This document shows positions 11,855 through 21,692 of a stretch of DNA of 64,000 nt, one piece after another. The stretch's first letter is position 1, and each line of letters starts with the position of its first letter. The stretch is from positions 4,948,501-5,012,500 of the forward strand of contig NZ_JAUSXL010000002.1 in NCBI RefSeq assembly GCF_030815975.1. The letters are read 5' to 3'. The position numbers and the translations under genes were made by a program. The notes under the pieces are model-generated. The model saw nothing but the letters and a program-made list of their open reading frames with translations. It was not told the origin of the DNA and made no database searches. This DNA is from Variovorax paradoxus. GTDB lineage: Bacteria > Pseudomonadota > Gammaproteobacteria > Burkholderiales > Burkholderiaceae_C.

Positions 11855-13036
11855 TCAGCCAGCGACCTGGTAAGTCGCAGTGCTGCGCGCTGCGGCCGGC
11901 GATCCGGTGGAGGCATGCGTGGCCTCGACCCAGCGGCGAACACGTTCCGCGTCGGCAATGCGGCTGAACTTGCCGGCCGAATCCAGGAACACCATGATCA
12001 GCTTGCGCCCCGCCACCTTGGCCTGCATCACGAGGCACTGGCCGGCTTCGGAGATGTAGCCCGTCTTCTGCACGCCAATTTCCCAATCCGGACTCTTCAC
12101 GAGACGGTTGGTGGTGTTGAACTGCAGCACGCGCTTGCCCACTTCGACCTGGTATTCAGGCGAGGTCGACAGCGAGCGCACCGTGGCGTCGGAATAAGCG
12201 GCATTGACGAGCAGCGCGAGGTCCTGCGCGCTCGACTGGTTGCGGCTCGACAGGCCGGTGGGCTCCACGTAGCGCGTGTCCTTCATGCCGAGCATCTTCG
12301 CCTTGGCGTTCATGATGCTCACGAAGGTGGCAAGGCCGCCGGGATAGGTGCGGCCCAGTGCATGCGCCGCGCGGTTCTCGCTCGACATCAGGGCAAGATG
12401 CAAAAGCTCGCCGCGCGACAGCGTGGTGCCGACCGTCAGGCGCGAACGGCTGCCCTTTTCGGTATCGACGTCGTCCTGCGTGATGGTGATCAGCTCGTCG
12501 TTCGGAAGACGGGCTTCGCTGATCAAGAGGCCGGTCATCAGCTTGGTGAGCGATGCGATCGGGAGCACCGCGTGATCGTTCTTGCTGAACAGCACTTCGT
12601 GCGTGTCCTGGTCGATCACGAGCGCGACGCTCGACTTCAGGTCGAGCACGTCATCGGTTCCATGCAGGCCGGCCAGTTGCCCGAAGGACTGGCGCGCAGG
12701 CGTTTCGACGCGAACCACCGAACGGCGCTGCACGGCAACCACGGTGCGGCCATTCCTCTGGCGGATAGAGGCCACCACGTTGCGGCCGCCGCGAACGACT
12801 TTTTCGCTTCGATCGGCCTTGCTGCCACGCGACGCATTGGCAGAACGTTTGACTTCCACCGGCACCGGTCCTGCGGCCTTCTTGGCCACGGAGGTCTTGG
12901 TTGCGGCTGTTTTTTCCTTCTTGGCGGCCTCTGCACCGGACAGCAAAAACGCCGTGGCGCAGAGCGCGACGGCGACGAATTTGACTGCGGGCAAGAACCG
13001 CTGGCTGGAAACTCGGCGGGGGCGGGTTTCAGACAT
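11855..13036 (-). CDS. pbpG: D-alanyl-D-alanine endopeptidase (PBP7 type)
   Basis: Periplasmic penicillin-binding protein of 393 residues that cleaves D-Ala-meso-DAP crosslinks in peptidoglycan. A signal peptide ends at about residue 38 (LLSGAEAA), followed by a long basic Lys/Ala-rich linker (39-110). The peptidase S11 domain has all three motifs: Ser162-Leu-Thr-Lys165, Ser219-Glu-Asn221 and Lys324-Thr-Gly326. Relatives such as E. coli PbpG have about 310 residues; the extra length is the basic linker, which may bind the wall. It is not in an obvious operon: the next gene upstream on this strand, leuA, ends about 100 bases away. Confidence 0.93.
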   Translation of the reverse strand: MSETRPRRVSSQRFLPAVKFVAVALCATAFLLSGAEAAKKEKTAATKTSVAKKAAGPVPVEVKRSANASRGSKADRSEKVVRGGRNVVASIRQRNGRTVVAVQRRSVVRVETPARQSFGQLAGLHGTDDVLDLKSSVALVIDQDTHEVLFSKNDHAVLPIASLTKLMTGLLISEARLPNDELITITQDDVDTEKGSRSRLTVGTTLSRGELLHLALMSSENRAAHALGRTYPGGLATFVSIMNAKAKMLGMKDTRYVEPTGLSSRNQSSAQDLALLVNAAYSDATVRSLSTSPEYQVEVGKRVLQFNTTNRLVKSPDWEIGVQKTGYISEAGQCLVMQAKVAGRKLIMVFLDSAGKFSRIADAERVRRWVEATHASTGSPAAARSTATYQVAG

Positions 13037-13141
13037 TTAATTAACTCCAGCGGCGAAAATGAGAACCGCAGTGTATCCAAATCAAAAAAGGCACGCAATA
13101 TCAGTTACTTGCGCCCTTTTCTTCAAGAACCGCAAGTCAAC

Positions 13142-14680
13142 CTATCCTTGTGCCGCCACTTTCTCAGCTTGGCTCTGTAACTTATTGAGCGCGCTCAAAT
13201 AAGCTTTTGCCGACGCGACCACGATGTCTGGATCGGCCCCGACACCGTTGACGACCCGCCCCGCATTTTGTAACCTAATTGTAACCTCTCCTTGGCTTTC
13301 TGTCGAGCCACTTATCGCATTGACAGAGTAAAGCACCATTTCGGCGCCGCTCTTGACGTGCGACTCGATCGCCTTGAGGGAAGCATCAACCGGGCCATTG
13401 CCGTCGGATTCACCGGTGACTTCCTTGCCCTGGACGGTGAAAACGACTTTGGCCTGGGGACGTTCGCCGGTTTCGCTGTGTTGGGCGAGCGAGACAAAAG
13501 CAAACTGTTCGTCAACGTGTGACAGCTCTTCCGCGCTGACGAGCGCAAGAATGTCCTCGTCGAAAATTTCGGACTTGCGGTCCGCCAGTTCCTTGAAGCG
13601 CAAGAAGGCGGCGTTGATGTCGGCTTCGCTGCCCATCGTCACGCCCAGTTCCTGCAGCCGCTGCTTGAATGCATTGCGCCCGCTGAGCTTGCCCAGCACG
13701 ATCTTGTTGGCGGCCCAGCCCACGTCTTCGGCCCGCATGATCTCGTAGGTGTCGCGGGCCTTGAGCACGCCGTCCTGGTGAATGCCCGAGGCATGCGCGA
13801 AGGCGTTGGCGCCCACCACGGCCTTGTTGGGCTGCACCACGAAGCCGGTGGTCTGGCTCACCATGCGGCTCGCAGCCACGATGTGCTGGGTGTCGATGTT
13901 GAGATCGAGGCCGAAGTAATCGCGGCGCGTCTTGACCGCCATCACCACTTCCTCGAGCGAGCAGTTGCCCGCGCGCTCGCCCAAGCCGTTGATCGTGCAC
14001 TCCACCTGGCGCGCGCCGCCGATCTTCACGCCAGCCAGCGAGTTGGCCACCGCCATGCCGAGGTCGTTGTGGCAATGCACCGACCAGATCGCCTTGTCGC
14101 TGTTGGGCACGCGCTCGCGCAGCATCTTGATGAAGTTGCCGTAGAGCTCGGGAATGGCGTAGCCCACGGTATCGGGCACGTTGATGGTGGTGGCGCCCTC
14201 GTTGATCACGGTTTCCAGCACGCGGCAGAGAAAGTCGGGATCGCTGCGGTAGCCATCCTCGGGGCTGAACTCCACGTCGGACACGAGATTGCGCGCAAAG
14301 CGCACGGCGAGCTTCGCCTGCTCGTGCACTTCGTCCGGCGACATGCGCAGCTTCTTTTCCATATGAAGCGGCGAGGTCGCGATGAAGGTATGGATGCGCC
14401 CGCGCACCGCACCCTTGAGCGCCTCGGCCGCGCGCGAGATGTCGCGGTCGTTGGCGCGCGACAGGCCGCACACCGTCGAATCCTTGATGATGTCGGCAAT
14501 GGCCTTGACGGCTTCGAAGTCGCCGTTCGAACTGGCCGGAAAGCCCGCTTCGATGACATCGACCTTGAGCCGTTCGAGCTGCTTGGCGATGCGCATCTTC
14601 TCGTCGCGCGTCATCGAAGCCCCGGGCGATTGCTCGCCGTCGCGCAAGGTGGTGTCGAAAATAATGAGTTGGTCGGTCAT
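13142..14680 (-). CDS. leuA: 2-isopropylmalate synthase, type 1
   Basis: First committed enzyme of leucine synthesis, condensing acetyl-CoA with 2-ketoisovalerate. It has 512 residues. The N-terminal TIM barrel (about 5-270) has [16 protein letters not shown], the metal-binding His pair in [14 protein letters not shown] and the NGLGERAGN segment. The C-terminal allosteric domain (about 390-512) has the [12 protein letters not shown] region that binds leucine. It lies 50 bases after a second, longer leuA of a different subfamily on the same strand, and is probably cotranscribed with it behind the leader peptide and attenuator further upstream. Having two leuA types in tandem suggests different feedback sensitivity, which is inference. 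Confidence 0.95.
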   Translation of the reverse strand: MTDQLIIFDTTLRDGEQSPGASMTRDEKMRIAKQLERLKVDVIEAGFPASSNGDFEAVKAIADIIKDSTVCGLSRANDRDISRAAEALKGAVRGRIHTFIATSPLHMEKKLRMSPDEVHEQAKLAVRFARNLVSDVEFSPEDGYRSDPDFLCRVLETVINEGATTINVPDTVGYAIPELYGNFIKMLRERVPNSDKAIWSVHCHNDLGMAVANSLAGVKIGGARQVECTINGLGERAGNCSLEEVVMAVKTRRDYFGLDLNIDTQHIVAASRMVSQTTGFVVQPNKAVVGANAFAHASGIHQDGVLKARDTYEIMRAEDVGWAANKIVLGKLSGRNAFKQRLQELGVTMGSEADINAAFLRFKELADRKSEIFDEDILALVSAEELSHVDEQFAFVSLAQHSETGERPQAKVVFTVQGKEVTGESDGNGPVDASLKAIESHVKSGAEMVLYSVNAISGSTESQGEVTIRLQNAGRVVNGVGADPDIVVASAKAYLSALNKLQSQAEKVAAQG

Positions 14681-14730
14681 CGCGGATCTCCTTGGTTCAT
14701 TTGCACCTTGCGCGTACGGCGGGGGCAGCG

Positions 14731-16434
14731 TCAGGCGAGCTCAACCACCGATTGTGCGCTGTGCGCGCCGCGACTCCGCGCGCGCTGCACACCGGAGACA
14801 ATGGCCTTCAGCGAAGCCGAGATCACGTTCGCGTCGATGCCCACGCCGAACAGCGTCTGGGCCTCGTCCACGCGCAGTTCGAGGTACGCCACCGACTTGG
14901 CATCGGCGCCCGCGCCAATGGCGTGCTGGTGGTAGTCCATCACGCGCACTGCATGGCCGGTGGCGTTGCTCAGCGCTTGCGTGAAGGCGTCGATCGGGCC
15001 GTTGCCGCGGCCTTCGATGGCGCGGATCTCGCCGTCCCAGGGCAGGTCGCCGCGCAGCACCACCGAGGCGCCGGCGCCCTCGCCTTCTTCCTCGATCACG
15101 CGGTGCTGCAGAGAATGCGCGGCCTCGAGGCCGTATTCGCGCACGAACAGCTCCCAGAGGTCGGCGGCGGTGAGCTCCTTGCCGGCCACGTCCATCACGC
15201 GCTGCACGGTCTGCATGAACTCCATCTGCAGGCGGCGCGGCATCTCGAGGCCGTATTCGCTTTCGAGCAGGTAGGCCATGCCGCCCTTGCCCGACTGGCT
15301 GTTGACACGGATCACGGCCTCGTAGCTGCGGCCCACGTCCTTCGGATCGATCGGCAGATAGGGCATGTCCCAGATGTCGCCCTCCTTGCGCGCAGCGAAG
15401 GCCTTCTTGATCGCGTCCTGGTGCGAACCGGAGAACGAGGTGTAGACGAGATCGCCCACATACGGATGGCGCGGATGCACCGGGATCTGGTTGCAGTGCT
15501 CGACCGTCGCGCGGATCTCGTCGATGTTCGAGAAGTCGAGCTCGGGCGACACACCCTGCGTGTAGAGGTTGAGCGCGACGTTGACGAGGTCGAGATTGCC
15601 GGTGCGCTCGCCGTTGCCGAACAGGCACCCCTCGATGCGCTCGGCGCCCGCCATCAGCGCCAGTTCGCCGGCCGCCGTGCCGGTGCCGCGGTCGTTGTGC
15701 GGATGCACGCACAGCACGATGGAGTCGCGGCGCGCGAGGTTGCGGTGCATCCACTCGATCATGTCGGCAAAGATGTTCGGCGTGGAGTGCTCGACCGTGG
15801 TGGGCAGGTTCACGATGCACTTGCGCTGCGGCGTCGGCGCCCAGACTTCCGTCACCGCGTCGACCACGCGCTTCGAGAACACGACGTCGGTGCCCGAGAA
15901 CATTTCGGGCGAATACTGAAAGGTCCACGTCGTGCCCGGCTGCTTCGCGGCGAAATCGTTGAACATGCGCGCATGGCTGCTGGCAAGCTCGACGATCTGG
16001 TCTTCGTCCATGCCGAGCACCACGCGGCGCATCACGGGCGCCACGGCGTTGTAGAGATGCACGATGGCGCGCGGCGCGCCCTGCAGCGATTCGAAGGTGC
16101 GTGCGATGAGATGGTCGCGCGCCTGCGTCAGCACCTGGATCGTCACGTCGTCGGGAATGCGGTCTTCCTCGATCAGCTTGCGCACGAAGTCGAATTCGAC
16201 TTGCGAGGCGGAAGGAAAGCCGACTTCGATTTGCTTGAAGCCGATGGCCACGAGCGTCTCGAACATCCGCATCTTGCGCGGGATGTCCATCGGCTCCACC
16301 AGCGCCTGGTTGCCATCGCGCAGGTCGGTCGACAGCCAGATCGGGGCCTTGGTCAGCACGGCATCGGGCCAGGTGCGGTCCTTGAGGCCGATCGGGGCGA
16401 ATGCGCGGTATTTGGCTTGAGGTTGCTTCAACAT
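14731..16434 (-). CDS. leuA: 2-isopropylmalate synthase, type 2 (long form)
   Basis: Second isopropylmalate synthase, 567 residues, of the longer subfamily typified by actinobacterial and yeast enzymes. Seen are [17 protein letters not shown] near residue 33, the metal site in [31 protein letters not shown], and a C-terminal regulatory domain with [13 protein letters not shown]. The start at 16434 ([12 protein letters not shown]) follows the attenuator hairpin; an in-frame ATG ten codons earlier would sit close to the terminator. It is the first structural gene after the leucine-rich leader peptide, so attenuation should act on it and on the leuA that follows. Its relation to the type 1 enzyme is a paralogous function, not a recent duplication. 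Confidence 0.95.
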   Translation of the reverse strand: MLKQPQAKYRAFAPIGLKDRTWPDAVLTKAPIWLSTDLRDGNQALVEPMDIPRKMRMFETLVAIGFKQIEVGFPSASQVEFDFVRKLIEEDRIPDDVTIQVLTQARDHLIARTFESLQGAPRAIVHLYNAVAPVMRRVVLGMDEDQIVELASSHARMFNDFAAKQPGTTWTFQYSPEMFSGTDVVFSKRVVDAVTEVWAPTPQRKCIVNLPTTVEHSTPNIFADMIEWMHRNLARRDSIVLCVHPHNDRGTGTAAGELALMAGAERIEGCLFGNGERTGNLDLVNVALNLYTQGVSPELDFSNIDEIRATVEHCNQIPVHPRHPYVGDLVYTSFSGSHQDAIKKAFAARKEGDIWDMPYLPIDPKDVGRSYEAVIRVNSQSGKGGMAYLLESEYGLEMPRRLQMEFMQTVQRVMDVAGKELTAADLWELFVREYGLEAAHSLQHRVIEEEGEGAGASVVLRGDLPWDGEIRAIEGRGNGPIDAFTQALSNATGHAVRVMDYHQHAIGAGADAKSVAYLELRVDEAQTLFGVGIDANVISASLKAIVSGVQRARSRGAHSAQSVVELA

Positions 16435-16476
16435 GTCGATTTCTCTGTGATGGTTGGTGATCAACCAGCAACCCCA

Positions 16477-16512
16477 AAGACAAACGGCCCGTTGCTGGTG
16501 CGAACGGGCCGT
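16477..16512 (-). terminator. Transcription attenuator of the leuA operon
   Basis: On the minus strand, a perfect 10-bp stem ACGGCCCGTT / AACGGGCCGT (16503-16512 with 16484-16493, nine-base loop) is followed by TTGTCTTT. The loop and 3' flank can pair differently: GTTGCTGG at 16491-16498 is complementary to CCAGCAAC at 16465-16472, and the CTGCTGG of the leader coding region can pair with the loop CCAGCAA. This gives a credible antiterminator. Confidence 0.75.
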
Positions 16513-16533
16513 GGTGAGGGATTTGCGCGTGCG

Positions 16534-16590
16534 CTACCGTCTCCGCCCGTGAGGGAGGGCTAGTAGGGCCAGCAGCGAAATCTTGGTCAT
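16534..16590 (-). CDS. leuL: leu operon leader peptide
   Basis: An 18-residue open frame, MTKISLLALLALPHGRRR, starts at 16590 and ends in TAG at 16534-16536. Five of its first twelve residues are leucine, with codons CTG, CTG, CTA, CTA and CTC. It lies about 20 bases before a terminator hairpin with a U-tract and about 100 bases before the type 2 leuA. Ribosome stalling at the leucine codons when leucyl-tRNA is scarce would expose the antiterminator pairing. No counterpart protein function is expected. Confidence 0.8.
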   Translation of the reverse strand: MTKISLLALLALPHGRRR

Positions 16591-16619
16591 GAGGATTGCG
16601 AATGTAGCACAAGCCGGCT

Positions 16620-17444
16620 TCAGTTATGCAAGCCCCGCTCGTCGGGCTCTTCGGTCGAGGTGCTGATCACGCTCGCCTGCTGCCCCTTGGCCTTGCGCCA
16701 CGCATAGACCACATAGCCGCTCAAGCCATAGGCCACGAAGAGGCCAAAGAGCACCGTGGGCGGATGGATGTTGATGACCGCGATGCCGAGCGCGATCAGC
16801 ACGATCACCACGAAAGGCACGCTCTTTTTCATCTGGACGTCCTTGAAGCTGTAGAACGGCGCATTGGTGACCATCGAAAGTCCGGCATAGAGCGTGAACG
16901 CGAAGGTGATCCACGTGATCTGCGTCCATGAGAGATACAGCACCTCGCCGCCCCGCTTGCCCCATTCGGTCATGAGCCAGATGAAACCGGCCACGAGCGC
17001 CGCCGCCGCCGGCGAGGGCAGCCCCTGGAACCAGCGCTTGTCGACCACGCCGGTGTTGACGTTGAAGCGCGCCAGCCGCAGCGCCGCGCAGGCGCAGTAG
17101 ACGAAGGCCGCAATCCAGCCCCAGCGGCCCAGGCCCTTGAGCGACCATTCGTAGGCGATGAGCGCCGGAGCGGCGCCGAACGACACCATGTCGGACAGCG
17201 AATCCATCTGCTCGCCGAACGCGCTCTGCGTGTTGGTCATGCGAGCCACGCGGCCGTCGAGGCTGTCGAGGATCATCGCGGCGAACACGCCGAGTGCCGC
17301 AAGATCGAAGCGCGCGTTCATCGCCATCACGACCGAATAGAAGCCGCCGAACAGCGCGGCCAGCGTGAACAGGTTCGGCAGTATGTAGATGCCCTTGCGG
17401 CGCTTGCGCGGAGGCACCTCGTCGGGAACCGTGTCGTCATGCAT
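16620..17444 (-). CDS. pssA: CDP-diacylglycerol-serine O-phosphatidyltransferase
   Basis: Integral membrane enzyme of 274 residues that makes phosphatidylserine from CDP-diacylglycerol and serine. The CDP-alcohol phosphotransferase signature is complete: DSLDGRVAR followed by GEQMDSLSD (spacing D-x2-D-G-x2-A-R-x8-G-x3-D-x3-D), at about residues 58-81. About seven further hydrophobic segments follow, and the tail is polar. The ATG at 17444 has a good GGAGG eight bases upstream. It lies between the ilvC terminator and the leu leader. The partner decarboxylase gene psd, often adjacent in relatives, is not in this window. Confidence 0.94.
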   Translation of the reverse strand: MHDDTVPDEVPPRKRRKGIYILPNLFTLAALFGGFYSVVMAMNARFDLAALGVFAAMILDSLDGRVARMTNTQSAFGEQMDSLSDMVSFGAAPALIAYEWSLKGLGRWGWIAAFVYCACAALRLARFNVNTGVVDKRWFQGLPSPAAAALVAGFIWLMTEWGKRGGEVLYLSWTQITWITFAFTLYAGLSMVTNAPFYSFKDVQMKKSVPFVVIVLIALGIAVINIHPPTVLFGLFVAYGLSGYVVYAWRKAKGQQASVISTSTEEPDERGLHN

Positions 17445-17562
17445 TGAATTTGCCTCCGTCCCTCGTGGGCACTGCGCGAACAGCCATCCGTTCGATGGCT
17501 TCTTGATCTGTAAATCGCATGGGTTCGCAGTGTAGTTCAGGGGGGTGGTTCGCCCCGTCATG

Positions 17563-17586
17563 AAAAAGGCCACCCAGCGGGTGGCC
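17563..17586 (-). terminator. Rho-independent terminator after ilvC
   Basis: GGCCACCC, three-base loop, GGGTGGCC (8-bp perfect stem, 17568-17586), followed on the minus strand by TTTTT. It lies 40 bases past the ilvC stop and before the pssA start, separating the ilv unit from pssA-leu. Confidence 0.8.
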
Positions 17587-17626
17587 CTCGGAAACCGGGC
17601 GCCGCGGCACCCGGTTCATTGGCTGA

Positions 17627-18655
<1,029 letters not shown>

Positions 18656-18696
18656 CTATTTAATCTCTGGCACCCCCGGTGCGGAGGTGCGTTCAC

Positions 18697-18960
18697 TCAC
18701 AGTTGGCCGGAGGGATTCCGGTCCTTCATTTGCTGGTTGATGGACACGAGGTTGTCGTGAATGCGGAACAGCAGGATCAGCAATTCGCTGTAGACGCGAA
18801 CCATGATCGCGCCGAAAACAAGAATACCGATGGCAGCCAGGATGCGGCCCTGAAACAACGAGATGACCGTTGCGGCGAGCACACCCAGCAGCCCGAGGAA
18901 GTACAGAATCCGAATGATGATCGGGGTCACCATCTTCTCGAAACCCAGCAAGTCTTGCAT
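18697..18960 (-). CDS. Small DUF4282-like inner-membrane protein inside the ilv operon
   Basis: Protein of 87 residues with two predicted transmembrane helices (about 13-34 and 42-66), a short charged turn between them and a polar tail (HDNLVSINQQMKDRNPSGQL). The layout resembles the DUF4282 family. The ATG at 18960 has a strong GAGGAGAAGG upstream. It sits between ilvH (58-base gap) and ilvC (53-base gap) on the same strand, so it is expressed with branched-chain amino acid synthesis. No function is known. A membrane role linked to amino acid export or enzyme anchoring would be guesswork. Confidence 0.8.
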   Translation of the reverse strand: MQDLLGFEKMVTPIIIRILYFLGLLGVLAATVISLFQGRILAAIGILVFGAIMVRVYSELLILLFRIHDNLVSINQQMKDRNPSGQL

Positions 18961-19018
18961 TACCTTCTCCTCATGTGTTGGTTTTGGAATATGAAACTGA
19001 GGGGATCTTCTGCACCCC

Positions 19019-19510
19019 CTACACGCGCAGGATGCGCTCGCCGCGCCCGATGCCGCTGGCACCGGTGCGGACGGTCTCGAGGATAGCGCTACGGTCGATC
19101 GCTTCCAGGAAAGCGTCGTTCTTGCCGTGGTCGCCGGTGAGTTCGATGGTGTAGCTCTTGTCCGTGACGTCGATGATGCGGCCGCGGAAGATCTCGGCCA
19201 TGCGCATCATTTCCTCGCGCTCCTTGCCGACTGCGCGCACCTTCACCATCATGAGTTCGCGCTCCGTGTACGCGCCTTCGGTCAGGTCGACGACCTTCAC
19301 CACTTCGATCAGCCGGTTCAGGTGCTTGGTGATCTGTTCGATCACGTCGTCCGAGCCGGCGGTGACGATGGTCATGCGCGAGAGGCTCGCGTCCTCGGTC
19401 GGCGCGACAGTCAGCGATTCGATGTTGTAGCCGCGGGCCGAGAACAGGCCCACCACGCGGGAAAGAGCACCCGGCTCGTTTTCCAGCAGCACTGCAATGA
19501 TGTGTTTCAT
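19019..19510 (-). CDS. ilvH: Acetolactate synthase small (regulatory) subunit
   Basis: Regulatory subunit of 163 residues that activates the large subunit and confers valine feedback inhibition. The N-terminal ACT domain (1-75) has the typical MKHIIAVLLENEPGALSRVVGLFSARGYNIESL start (shown here by its key parts LLENEPGALSRV and FSARGYNIESL). A second ferredoxin-like domain ends in ILETVRTGASGIGRGERILRV. It follows ilvB by 112 bases. Length is standard for the short bacterial form. Confidence 0.96.
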   Translation of the reverse strand: MKHIIAVLLENEPGALSRVVGLFSARGYNIESLTVAPTEDASLSRMTIVTAGSDDVIEQITKHLNRLIEVVKVVDLTEGAYTERELMMVKVRAVGKEREEMMRMAEIFRGRIIDVTDKSYTIELTGDHGKNDAFLEAIDRSAILETVRTGASGIGRGERILRV

Positions 19511-19622
19511 GTTTGCGTGACTCCTCTTTTCGCCGCCCTCCCCCGTGCACGGTAATGCGCGGGCTCGGCGGGCAATAGATTCGTCAGTAAAGAGTGATTG
19601 AAGCGAATGCGCCGAGGATCGC

Positions 19623-21407
19623 TCAGAGATCTTCGGAACCCAGCAGCATCTCGGTGATGCCCATGCCGGCCTTGACCATCGGAAACACGTTCTCGGTGGG
19701 GTCGGTGCGGAAATCCATGAACACCGTGCGATCCTTGAGCTTGCGCGCTTCGCGCAGCGCCGGCTCCACGTCTTGTGGACGCTCGATCAGCATGCCGACG
19801 TGGCCATAGGCCTCGGCCAGCTTCACGAAGTTGGGCAGCGCATCCATGTAGCTGTGGCTGTAGCGGCCGGAGTATTCGATCTCCTGCCACTGGCGCACCA
19901 TGCCCAGGTAGCGGTTGTTGAGCGAGCAGATCTTGATCGGCGTGTTGTATTGCAGGCAGGTGGAGAGTTCCTGGATGCACATCTGCACCGAGCCTTCGCC
20001 GGTGATGGTGAACACTTCCGAATCGGGCTTCGCGAGCTTGATGCCCATGGCGTACGGAATGCCAACGCCCATGGTGCCCAGGCCGCCCGAGTTGATCCAG
20101 CGGCGCGGCTCGTCGAAACGGTAGTACTGCGCAGCCCACATCTGGTGCTGGCCCACGTCCGACGTGATGTACGCGTCGGCGTCCTTGGTCATGTTCCAGA
20201 GGGTTTCGACCACGTACTGCGGCTTGATCACGTCCTTGTTGCCGCGGTCGTACTTGAGGCAGTCGCGCGAGCGCCAGTCCTCGATGGTCTTCCACCAGTC
20301 GGCCAGCGCGCCGGCGTCAGGCTTGGTGGTGCTCTCGCGGATCATCGAGATCAGTTCGGCGAGCACGTCCTTCACGTCGCCGACGATCGGGATGTCGACC
20401 TTCACGCGCTTGGAGATGCTCGACGGATCGATGTCGATGTGGATGATCTTGCGTTCGTTCTGCGCGAAGTGCTTGGGGTTGCCGATCACGCGGTCGTCGA
20501 AGCGCGCGCCCACGGCCAGCAGCACGTCGCAGTTCTGCATCGCGTTGTTGGCTTCGATGGTGCCGTGCATGCCCAGCATGCCCAGGAACTTGCGGTCGCT
20601 CGCCGGATAGGCGCCCAGGCCCATCAGCGTGTTGGTGACCGGGTAGCCGAGCATGTCGACCAGCGTGCGCAGTTCGTTGCAGGCGTTGCCGAGCAGCACG
20701 CCGCCGCCCGTGTAGATGTACGGGCGCTTGGCGTTCAGCAGCAGCTGCAGCGCCTTGCGGATCTGGCCGCCGTGGCCCTTGCGCACCGGGTTGTACGAGC
20801 GCATCTCGACCTTGTCGGGGTAGCCTGCGTAAGGCGTCTTCTTGAAGGAGACGTCCTTGGGCACGTCCACCACCACCGGCCCGGGACGGCCGCTGCGTGC
20901 GATGTGGAAGGCCTTTTTCATCGTCATGGCCAGATCCTTCGGATCCTTGACGAGGAAGTTGTGCTTCACGATGGGGCGGGTGATGCCCACGGTGTCGCAT
21001 TCCTGGAAGGCGTCCAGGCCGATGGCGGCGGTGGGTACCTGGCCCGAGATGATCACCATCGGGATCGAGTCCATGTACGCCGTGGCGATGCCGGTGACCG
21101 CATTGGTCAGGCCGGGGCCCGAGGTGACCAGCGCCACGCCCACTTCGCCGGTGGCGCGCGCATAGCCGTCGGCCGCGTGGACGGCGGCCTGCTCGTGGCG
21201 TACCAGCACGTGCTGGATGGTGTCCTGCTTGTAGAACGCGTCGTAGATGTACAGAACCGCGCCGCCCGGGTAGCCCCAGACGTACTGGACGCCTTCGGCC
21301 TGCAGTGCCTTGACCAGCACTTCAGCGCCCATGAGTTCTTGCGTTGGGTTGCCGGCGCCAGAGGACGCGGCTGCTGCGGAAGCGAGTTCCGCCTTCGAGA
21401 TTTCCAT
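19623..21407 (-). CDS. ilvB: Acetolactate synthase large subunit
   Basis: ThDP- and FAD-dependent catalytic subunit of 594 residues making acetolactate and acetohydroxybutyrate. The PYR domain has the catalytic Glu in LVRHEQAAVHAADGYARATG (about residues 63-82). The central FAD-binding part is followed by the PP domain with the ThDP motif TGEGSVQMCIQEL ending in SLNNRYLGM. The first about 20 residues (Ala/Ser-rich) are a non-conserved extension. The ATG at 21407 precedes MEISKAELA. It is the first gene of the ilv unit; a 285-base region shared with the divergent sigma-factor gene lies upstream. ilvI would be an equally valid symbol. Confidence 0.96.
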   Translation of the reverse strand: MEISKAELASAAAASSGAGNPTQELMGAEVLVKALQAEGVQYVWGYPGGAVLYIYDAFYKQDTIQHVLVRHEQAAVHAADGYARATGEVGVALVTSGPGLTNAVTGIATAYMDSIPMVIISGQVPTAAIGLDAFQECDTVGITRPIVKHNFLVKDPKDLAMTMKKAFHIARSGRPGPVVVDVPKDVSFKKTPYAGYPDKVEMRSYNPVRKGHGGQIRKALQLLLNAKRPYIYTGGGVLLGNACNELRTLVDMLGYPVTNTLMGLGAYPASDRKFLGMLGMHGTIEANNAMQNCDVLLAVGARFDDRVIGNPKHFAQNERKIIHIDIDPSSISKRVKVDIPIVGDVKDVLAELISMIRESTTKPDAGALADWWKTIEDWRSRDCLKYDRGNKDVIKPQYVVETLWNMTKDADAYITSDVGQHQMWAAQYYRFDEPRRWINSGGLGTMGVGIPYAMGIKLAKPDSEVFTITGEGSVQMCIQELSTCLQYNTPIKICSLNNRYLGMVRQWQEIEYSGRYSHSYMDALPNFVKLAEAYGHVGMLIERPQDVEPALREARKLKDRTVFMDFRTDPTENVFPMVKAGMGITEMLLGSEDL

Positions 21408-21553
21408 GATCAACCTTTGGAGTTTTTTCGGGAACGAAAAACCTTGGGTGCCCCTTGCCAGCCCTTGTGGGGCCGCGCCAGGACTTGAGGCCAAAGCCAT
21501 GAGCGGACTGATGTTCCGCCGGACCGTGACCCGTTTGCCTTTTGACTTGCAGC

Positions 21554-21624
21554 GCGGATTATGACATTGATGAGCTTGCCGCCGCGCAAAAATCCCCATG
21601 AAAAGGCACGGGGGCATAATCCGC
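21554..21624. promoter_or_regulatory. Divergent promoter region ilvB / sigma factor
   Basis: The 285-base gap between ilvB and the divergent sigma-factor gene holds a perfect 10-base inverted repeat, GCGGATTATG (21554-21563) and CATAATCCGC (21615-21624), 51 bases apart. Each arm reads CATAATCCGC in the direction of the gene it faces, which would fit a -10 hexamer with an identical start region for each gene. No convincing -35 was found at 17 bases. Confidence 0.35.
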
Positions 21625-21692
21625 GGCAGAAAAACATAAGCGCTTCCCGATACCCCCATTCCCCATGCGGCGCCCGCGGCGCCCCCTCTCGC

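Noticed and set aside
21561-21692. N-terminal extension of the sigma factor from the ATG at 21561
   Set aside because: The 44 added residues are Pro/Arg-rich without similarity to region 2 and would start inside the putative ilvB promoter region. The TTG at 21693 fits the family.
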